A DNA stretch of 19,902 nt from Candidatus Methanovirga meridionalis (GTDB lineage: Archaea > Methanobacteriota > Methanobacteria > Methanobacteriales > Methanobacteriaceae), in assembly GCA_031289325.1 (NCBI GenBank), contig JAITPS010000117.1, positions 1 to 19,902 on the forward strand, read 5' to 3'. The translations under genes and the position numbers were made by a program. The notes under the pieces are model-generated. The model was not told where the DNA came from, ran no database searches, and saw only the letters and a program-made list of their open reading frames with translations. How positions within the stretch are numbered: position 1 is the first letter of the stretch; the number at the start of each line of letters is the position of its first letter. Shown piece by piece: positions 14,681 to 19,902 of this stretch.

Positions 14681-16996
14681 TTGAATCATTACGAAGTTCT
14701 TGAAGTTAATAAAAAAGCTAGTCAAGAGGAAATAAGAAAAGCTTCTCTTAACTTGGCTAAGAAATATCATCCTGATGTTCATGGGGGTGATGCTGAAAAA
14801 TTTAAAAAAATTAAGGAAGCAGAGGGAATATTATCTGATAAAAAGAAAAGACAAGAATATGACATTTTCATTACAGAAAAACAAAAAACTTTAGTAAACG
14901 ATGCTAAAAATGCTGAAGATCGTCATGTTCGTATGTCTGCACTTAATGAAATTACAGATGATGATATTTTAATGGACATAGTCAAAAATACTAAATATCC
15001 TGATATTAGTTTATTTGCTATTAACAAAATTAAAAATAAGTCAATTTTAAAGAATATAGTTAAAAATGATAAAAATAAGAAAATTCGTGAAAAAGCTCTT
15101 AATAAAATTATAGATGATGATATTTTAATTGATATAGTTAAAAATGCTAAATATCCTGATGTTATTAGATTAGCAGTTAAGAAAATTAACAATGAAGCTA
15201 TTTTATCTGATATAATTAAAAATTCTAAAAATAGTGATGCAATTCATTTGCAGGCAATTGAAAAAATTAGTAATGTAGCTATTTTAAATGACATAGCTAA
15301 AAATGTTAAAAATGCTACTATTCGTAAGATTGCAATTAAGAAAATTACTGATGAACCAGTTTTAGTAGATATAGTTAAAAATGCTAAATATCCTGATGTT
15401 ATTAGATTAGCAGTTAAGAAAATTAACAATGAAGCTATTTTATCAGATATAATTAAAAATTCTAAAAATAGTAATTCAATTCATTTGCAGGCAATTGAAA
15501 AAATTAATAATGTAGCTATTTTAAATGACATAGCTAAAAATGTTAAAAATGCTACTATTCGTAAGATTGCAATTGAAAAAATTAATGATGAACCCGTTTT
15601 AGTAGATATAGTTAAAAATGCTAAATATCTTGATGTTATTGAATTAGCAGTTAAAAAAATCAATAATCAAGCTGTTTTAGTAAATATAGTCAAAAATAAT
15701 GATTATAATAGTGCAATTCGTGGGGTAGCAATTGAAAAAATTAATGATCAATCTATTTTAGTAGATATAGCTAAAAATGAAGAGTATAATAATGAAATTC
15801 GTATGACTGCGATTAAAAAAATTAATGATCAATCTATTTTAGTAGATATAACTAAAAATGAAGAGTATAATAGTGCAATTCGTGGGGTAGCGATTGAAAA
15901 AATTAATGATCAATCTATTTTAGTAGATATAGCTAAAAATGATGAATATAATAATGAAATTCGTGTGACTGCGATTAAAAAAATTAATGATGAAAATATT
16001 TTGAGTAATATATTCAAAAACATTGATGATGAGACTATTCGTAATATTGCAATTGAAAAAATCACTGATGAAAACATTTTAAGCGATATAGTTAAATGTG
16101 ATTCAAATGAAGATACTCGTCTTAAAGTTATTAAAAAAATCACTGCTGAGGATATTTTAAGTGATATAATTAAAAATACTGATGATGAAATTATTCGTAA
16201 TATTGCAATTAAAAAAATCACTGATGAAAACATTTTAAGTGATATAGTTAAAAGTGATTCAAATGAAGATACTCGTCTTAAAGTTATTAAAAAAATCACT
16301 ACTGAGGATATTTTAAGTGATATAGTTAAAAACTTAAGTGATATAGTTAAAAACACTGCTGATAAAGCTATTTGTAATGTTGCAATTGAAAAAATTACTG
16401 ATGAAAACATTTTAAGTGATATAGTTAAAAGTGATTCAAATGAAGATATTCGCCTTGAAGCTATTAAAAAGATCACTGATAAAAATATTTTAGATGATTT
16501 GGCTAAAAATGCTAAAAAATATGATGTTCGTATATTAGCAGTTAAAAAAATTAATGATGAATTTAATTTAAGTAATCTTATTAAAAAAATCACCGATGAA
16601 AACATTTTAAGTGATATAGTTAAAAGTGATTCAGATGATGACATTCGTCTTGAAGCTATTAAAAAGATCAATAATGAAAATATTTTAGATGATTTGGCTA
16701 AAAATGCTAAAAAATATGATGTTCGTATATTAGCAGTTAAAAAAATTAATGATGAATTTAATTTAAGTGATCTTATTAAAAAAATTAATAATCTATCTGT
16801 TTTAAAAGATATTACTAAAAATGATCCCGATGAAAATATTCGCCACGAAGCTAATAAGAAAAAGAATAAGAAGTATTATAAAATTGTTGCTACAACAATA
16901 ATTGTTCTTGTTATTATTTTAATGATAATACTGTTTCTATCATTAAATGATAATACTGTTTCTATCATTAATTTAAATAATATATTCAAAAAATAG
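14681..16996 (+). CDS. J-domain protein with about 25 HEAT/LRV-like repeats and C-terminal membrane anchor
   Basis: A 771-residue J-protein. The J-domain is at the very N-terminus (1-62): HYEVLEVNKKASQEEIRKA, the essential His-Pro-Asp at 30-32, FKKIKEAEGILSD and the final KRQEYD. It should stimulate the Hsp70 ATPase. Residues about 75-725 are roughly 25 helical units of about 26 residues (AIEKITDENILSDIVK type), a long solenoid likely to hold clients or partners. A membrane helix lies at 735-754, so the chaperone would be tail-anchored with the rest in the cytoplasm. TTG 14681 follows GAGTGGAT; J-domain homology begins at once, supporting this start. Neighbouring units are very similar in DNA: a 237-bp segment is repeated (15131 and 15368) and a 21-bp unit is duplicated at 16313-16354, showing recent growth of the array. 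The G/F linker, Cys-rich region and client domain of a classical DnaJ are absent. Confidence 0.9.
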   Translation: MNHYEVLEVNKKASQEEIRKASLNLAKKYHPDVHGGDAEKFKKIKEAEGILSDKKKRQEYDIFITEKQKTLVNDAKNAEDRHVRMSALNEITDDDILMDIVKNTKYPDISLFAINKIKNKSILKNIVKNDKNKKIREKALNKIIDDDILIDIVKNAKYPDVIRLAVKKINNEAILSDIIKNSKNSDAIHLQAIEKISNVAILNDIAKNVKNATIRKIAIKKITDEPVLVDIVKNAKYPDVIRLAVKKINNEAILSDIIKNSKNSNSIHLQAIEKINNVAILNDIAKNVKNATIRKIAIEKINDEPVLVDIVKNAKYLDVIELAVKKINNQAVLVNIVKNNDYNSAIRGVAIEKINDQSILVDIAKNEEYNNEIRMTAIKKINDQSILVDITKNEEYNSAIRGVAIEKINDQSILVDIAKNDEYNNEIRVTAIKKINDENILSNIFKNIDDETIRNIAIEKITDENILSDIVKCDSNEDTRLKVIKKITAEDILSDIIKNTDDEIIRNIAIKKITDENILSDIVKSDSNEDTRLKVIKKITTEDILSDIVKNLSDIVKNTADKAICNVAIEKITDENILSDIVKSDSNEDIRLEAIKKITDKNILDDLAKNAKKYDVRILAVKKINDEFNLSNLIKKITDENILSDIVKSDSDDDIRLEAIKKINNENILDDLAKNAKKYDVRILAVKKINDEFNLSDLIKKINNLSVLKDITKNDPDENIRHEANKKKNKKYYKIVATTIIVLVIILMIILFLSLNDNTVSIINLNNIFKK
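16921..16970 (+). repeat. exact 25-bp tandem duplication at the end of the J-protein gene
   Basis: A 25-bp unit (16921-16945) is repeated exactly at 16946-16970. As 25 is not a multiple of three, copy 1 is read MIILFLSL and copy 2 NDNTVSII. With a single copy the frame would run TCA TTA ATT TAA, ending the protein right after the membrane helix. The duplication therefore added a polar tail of about 16 residues. Confidence 0.92.
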
Positions 16997-17037
16997 ATTT
17001 TAATGAAGTTAATTTAACAAGACATTAAATAATTCCG

Positions 17038-17056
17038 TTTTTTATAATAATTTTTT
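17038..17056 (+). terminator. oligo-T terminator after the J-protein gene
   Basis: Two runs of six T (17038-17043 and 17051-17056), starting 42 bp after the stop, fit the T-rich intrinsic terminators of archaea. No hairpin is needed or seen. Confidence 0.5.
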
Positions 17057-17133
17057 ATGCAGATGGTGCAATTTGATAAAATTGTTCAAGTATTTGAATC
17101 ATGCAAAATAGGTTTTATAATTCTATATTTACA

Positions 17134-17155
17134 TTAATTTTTCATGAAAAATTAA
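17134..17155. promoter_or_regulatory. 22-bp perfect palindrome
   Basis: A perfect 22-bp inverted repeat with no spacer, centred on TTTTTCATGAAAAA at 17144/17145. It lies 32 bp before the TTG of the J-domain fragment at 17187, so it may be an operator left from that gene's promoter region. Confidence 0.5.
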
Positions 17156-17186
17156 AAAGTTAAATTATTAAGTATCCTCTTTTAGA

Positions 17187-17300
17187 TTGAATGAATATAA
17201 TTGTTACAAAATTCTTGAAGTTGATAATGGATTTAATCAAGAAGAAATAATTATGAAATTGAGATCAAAAAATAAATTATTAATTTTATTGGTAGTGTAA
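17187..17300 (+). pseudogene. decayed J-domain gene fragment
   Basis: From TTG 17187 the frame reads NEYNCYKILEVDNGFNQEEI, which matches the start of the J-protein at 14681 (NHYEVLEVNKKASQEEIRKA) with one or two added residues. The DNA before the start (TTTAGATTGAAT) is also the same in both. The frame then drifts (IMKLRSKNKLLILLVV) and stops at 17298-17300 before any His-Pro-Asp. It is the remnant of a second J-protein gene. The rest of 17301-17620 shows no coding sequence apart from the 22-bp repeat. Confidence 0.65.
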
Positions 17301-17502
17301 AGTTAGCATAGATTTTTGCAATTGAAAAATTAAGAAAATCAAAGGTTTAATATCAAAGATAACTTAAATATCAAAGATTTTTCGTTTCTAACTTTAAAAA
17401 ATAGAAAATTTTTTAAAATCGTGAAAATAGGCTAAAAATTCGATGGCTCATATAATAGTCTAAATTTTTTATGCCCAAAAACCAAATTCCATATTTTAAA
17501 TT

Positions 17503-17524
17503 TCCATCCTCTTTTTACAGTGCC
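17503..17524 (+). repeat. 22-bp repeat shared with 5401-5422
   Basis: The segment beginning TCCATCCTCTTTTTACAGT matches 5401-5422 at 20 of 22 positions and lies about 110 bp before the likely original start of the zinc-ribbon gene. Confidence 0.5.
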
Positions 17525-17632
17525 ATTTTATTTAATTTTAATATAAAAAATTATTTATCATTTATTAATAAAAAAAACTTAAAAAACAGGAATTATATTG
17601 ATTAACATGGCAATGTAAAGATGGTGGAAAAA

Positions 17633-17708
17633 ATGTATAAAGGCAAAATGCCAAAAAAATGTATGATTCCAAACATCATATAGAATATATGAATGGGAAG
17701 AAATAAGT
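17633..17708 (+). pseudogene. frameshifted first repeat of the zinc-ribbon gene
   Basis: ATG 17633 follows GGTGG with good spacing, better than anything before ATG 17709. Behind it lies a third copy of the N-terminal repeat, read in a neighbouring frame as YDSKHHIEYMNGKK (compare YNPKQHVEYRDGKK downstream). Two one-base losses explain the break: one A in the seven-A run at 17653-17659 and one A at 17701-17703. Restoring both would join ATG 17633 to the zinc-ribbon frame. The present gene probably uses ATG 17709 or is weakly translated. Confidence 0.5.
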
Positions 17709-18674
17709 ATGAATAATGATAATAAAATATTAGAAACACCATATAATCCTAAACAACATGTTGAATATAGGGATGGGAAGAAAATAACTATGAATAATGG
17801 TAATAAAGTATTAGAAACACCATATAATCCTAAACAACATGTTGAATACAAAGATGGAGAGAAGGTAATCACGACATATAATTTAAAGGATTTGTGTATT
17901 TTCTGTGGAAAAAATCCAATGAAAATTCAAAATAAGGAAGATTTCTTAGGATTAATAAAAAAAAGAGCATTATATTGTCCTAATTGTGGTGTGGAATTTG
18001 AAATAAATAATGACAAATATAAATTAATTAATCTTAAAGATAAAAATAATAATATTTGGGTTAAATATCATGGAAAAAATCTTTGTGGTGAAGAATGGTT
18101 AAATATAATAAATGATGGGCATTATAATGAAAATAATTTAAAATCTGAAAATAATAAATTCTGTCCTAAATGTGGAGCATTAGTAAGTTCAAATGCAATA
18201 TTTTGTGGTAAATGTGGGGGCAAATTAGAAGAATATAATATAGAATCTGAATCATTTAATATCTCTTTTTATAATAATATATCATCACTCCAAACTTATG
18301 AAAAGGAAATCCATGAATTGGAAAGTCAATATCAAAGCAAAGAAAAAATTGCTCTTGAAATAATCGAAAAGCGTTTTACTCCACCACAACTTACCTATGA
18401 TAGATTTATAGGAATGATAAATAATTGCAATCAAATTTTTTATAAACAATTAAAATCAGCAACAGATATAATTGAAGTGGCTACAAAACATGTGCCAAAA
18501 GTTGATGATGAACTTAAAAAGAGATTGGATACATTAAAATCACTTATAAAAAAACTTGATGATTTAATAGCTGAGTTAATTATTAATTCTGATGACCAAT
18601 CTTATTCTAATGAAGTAAAAGATCTATTAGAAGAAATGCAAGATCTTGTTGATTCCATTAAAGAATATCATTAA
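17709..18674 (+). CDS. double zinc-ribbon protein with C-terminal helical domain
   Basis: A 321-residue soluble protein. Residues 1-27 and 28-54 are a tandem repeat (NNGNKVLETPYNPKQHVEY type). A first zinc ribbon uses Cys63/Cys66 (CIFCGK) and Cys90/Cys93 (CPNCG); a second is compact, Cys152/Cys155 (CPKCG) and Cys166/Cys169 (CGKCG). Residues about 195-321 are helical and partly coiled coil, with a distinctive entry RFTPPQLTYDRFIGM and the later HVPKVDDELKKRLDTLKSLI; this looks like a conserved domain but I cannot name it. The ATG at 17709 has only a weak ribosome binding site, and a frameshifted extra repeat lies upstream from 17633. Downstream of the J-protein genes on the same strand, it is probably an adaptor of the same system. 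There is no membrane segment. Confidence 0.75.
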   Translation: MNNDNKILETPYNPKQHVEYRDGKKITMNNGNKVLETPYNPKQHVEYKDGEKVITTYNLKDLCIFCGKNPMKIQNKEDFLGLIKKRALYCPNCGVEFEINNDKYKLINLKDKNNNIWVKYHGKNLCGEEWLNIINDGHYNENNLKSENNKFCPKCGALVSSNAIFCGKCGGKLEEYNIESESFNISFYNNISSLQTYEKEIHELESQYQSKEKIALEIIEKRFTPPQLTYDRFIGMINNCNQIFYKQLKSATDIIEVATKHVPKVDDELKKRLDTLKSLIKKLDDLIAELIINSDDQSYSNEVKDLLEEMQDLVDSIKEYH

Positions 18675-18779
18675 TAAAACTTAAAAATATTTTATATGCA
18701 AATAGAATCCACATTGAATATAATCAAATGGGCACATACCAGATTAAGAATAGAATAATAGAAATGAGGAGTAGTTTAA

Positions 18780-19394
18780 ATGTCAGATAAAGAAAAACCA
18801 CGTACAGGGTTAATACAAAGTAAAGAAGTAAGAAAAGGATATCCTGAATTAAAAAAAGAATCGTTCGAAGCTGAAGTTCAGGAGTTAAGAAAAAAAGAAA
18901 TAAAAAAAATCTTAGAATTACAATCTATGGGGAAAAAGCTCACTGGATGGAGTAACTGGAATAGGAATCAAACAGGGCCTAAAGATAGATTTAATGTAAG
19001 TTTATTAACTGAAGAAGACATATTAAGATATGCCCCTCATTCAGTCGCAGCACTTTGTATTAGAGAAAGACGAGGAGAAGTGGACATGAGACGTTTGCAT
19101 AAATCTAATAATTGGCCTAAATTTTGGATTGAATATCATAAGGATCATCTGGAGTATGATGATAAGTGGTGTTATATTGCTACATCTGTTTATGGATCTT
19201 ATGATTCTCCAGAAGTCCGAATATTAAGGAAATTCAGAGACCAAAAACTTAAAAAGACACTCATTGGAAGATCATTTATCAAAATATATTATGCTATCAG
19301 CCCTACAATAGTAAAACATTTTGGAAATAGGAAAATATTTAAACACATAATTAAAAGAATATTAGACAAAATAATTGTCAAATTGCAAGAATAA
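18780..19394 (+). CDS. CFI-box C-terminal domain protein
   Basis: A 204-residue protein. Residues 1-125 are charged and rich in Lys, Arg and Trp, with a helix at 25-50 and no family I know. Residues 131-195 match the CFI-box C-terminal domain: CYIATSVYGSYDSPEVRILR, then KFRDQKLKKTLIGRSF and YYAISPTIVKHFG (family type C-F-I-A-T-A-x-Y-G ... E-V-x-x-L-R-x-F-R-D). This domain is found at the ends of many otherwise unrelated bacterial and archaeal proteins; its biochemical role is not known to me. The Phe of the name is Tyr here. GAGGAG stands before the ATG. The gap to the zinc-ribbon gene is 105 bp. As the last gene of the chaperone block it may belong to the system, by position only. Confidence 0.8.
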   Translation: MSDKEKPRTGLIQSKEVRKGYPELKKESFEAEVQELRKKEIKKILELQSMGKKLTGWSNWNRNQTGPKDRFNVSLLTEEDILRYAPHSVAALCIRERRGEVDMRRLHKSNNWPKFWIEYHKDHLEYDDKWCYIATSVYGSYDSPEVRILRKFRDQKLKKTLIGRSFIKIYYAISPTIVKHFGNRKIFKHIIKRILDKIIVKLQE

Positions 19395-19796
19395 TCATGG
19401 CACGATAACAATGTAGTTGTTATTAATACTGTTCCATATTATAAATCTTGTTGGGTAAATATTTAGAATTAAAGAAAGAAAAGATAAGTACAGATGAAAA
19501 AATAAGATAATAGGAAATACAAATATTAACAATTCCTAACGAACTTATATAGAACCATAACTGGCATTTTAACCTATACTTAAAATGCATATTTAGCTAA
19601 TGTATCCTTCAATGGTTTTTTAATGATTTTCTTCTATACTTGCTTATTTTTCTTAACACTTAAACGATCCTTCAATTCAAAATTTCTGCCAGTGGTTATG
19701 TGACATGATCTAATTTCATTAGTCGCATGTATAATTATCATTGCAAAAATAGTACAATCTTGAAAACATTTTCATAAAAGTCTGATTTTATATGGT
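19395..19796. other. non-coding stretch, no gene seen
   Basis: No protein-like frame, tRNA-like fold or clear promoter is visible in these 400 bp. A T-run with TTTTTTAATG at about 19616-19625 might end the transcript of the CFI-box gene. Composition is slightly less AT-rich than the repeat-filled DNA after it. Confidence 0.4.
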
Positions 19797-19902
19797 TTTA
19801 ATAAAGTTTTTAATAAATAACTTTTTTTAAAATTAAATATTACCAAAAAATATTAATTTAAAATTATTTATATTAATTAAAAAATTATTTATATTAATTA
19901 AA
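19797..19902 (-). repeat. dispersed AT-rich repeat, near-complete copy
   Basis: On the minus strand this segment follows the modules at 3549-3650 and 4166-4330: TTAATTAATATAAATAATTT (present twice, as a 22-bp tandem repeat), then AAATTAATATT and GGTAATATT, then GTTATTTATTAAAAACTTTAT. It reaches the window edge and may continue. Confidence 0.65.

Noticed and set aside
15910..16671. 253-codon open frame on the minus strand inside the J-protein gene
   Set aside because: It mirrors the repetitive plus-strand codons, gives an Ile/Leu/Ser-rich product without a start signal, and the plus strand clearly encodes a J-domain and repeats.

Overview
The window is extremely AT-rich, with long non-coding stretches, strong GGAGG/GGTGAT-type ribosome binding sites, TTG and GTG starts, and archaeal BRE/TATA-like promoters (for example a TTTATATA box at 4826-4833). 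With the kinds of proteins present, this points to a methanogenic archaeon of the order Methanobacteriales (Methanobrevibacter or Methanosphaera type). This is inference from composition and protein style; no rRNA or tRNA is present to settle it.

Left part (1-3400, minus strand): a 15-bp tandem array, a small helix-turn-helix protein, a complete XerA/XerD-type tyrosine recombinase whose stop codon lies inside an 18-bp tandem array, and an AAA-ATPase-like/PD-(D/E)XK nuclease protein. Next come about 1.6 kb of non-coding DNA (3400-4990) filled with diverged copies of an AT-rich dispersed repeat (also found near both window ends), a weak gene remnant and several inverted repeats.

Middle (4990-8224): a two-helix membrane protein, an anchored secreted protein whose ribosome binding site faces an ATT rather than an ATG, a ribbon-helix-helix gene interrupted by an in-frame TAA, and over 1.3 kb of repeat-rich non-coding DNA ending in a G10 tract upstream of a surface protein gene.

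Right part (8225-19394, plus strand) is the most interesting: an accessory Hsp70 locus. It has a membrane-anchored surface-type protein with a poly-Ser linker, a small membrane protein, a HEAT/LRV-like repeat protein with a membrane helix, a HEAT-like repeat protein fused to a GrpE domain, an Hsp70 lacking its helical lid, a duplicated and partly decayed cassette of small membrane/zinc-ribbon proteins, a 771-residue J-domain protein with about 25 HEAT/LRV-like repeats and a C-terminal membrane anchor, a J-domain pseudogene fragment, a double zinc-ribbon helical protein and a CFI-box protein. All three parts of an Hsp70 cycle (ATPase, J-protein, nucleotide exchange factor) are therefore encoded together, with both co-chaperones carrying the same repeat type and the J-protein tethered to the membrane. 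I infer a dedicated, membrane-linked chaperone machine rather than the housekeeping DnaK operon. The locus is visibly unstable: in-frame and out-of-frame tandem duplications, homopolymer frameshifts, a nonsense mutation and decayed paralogues.
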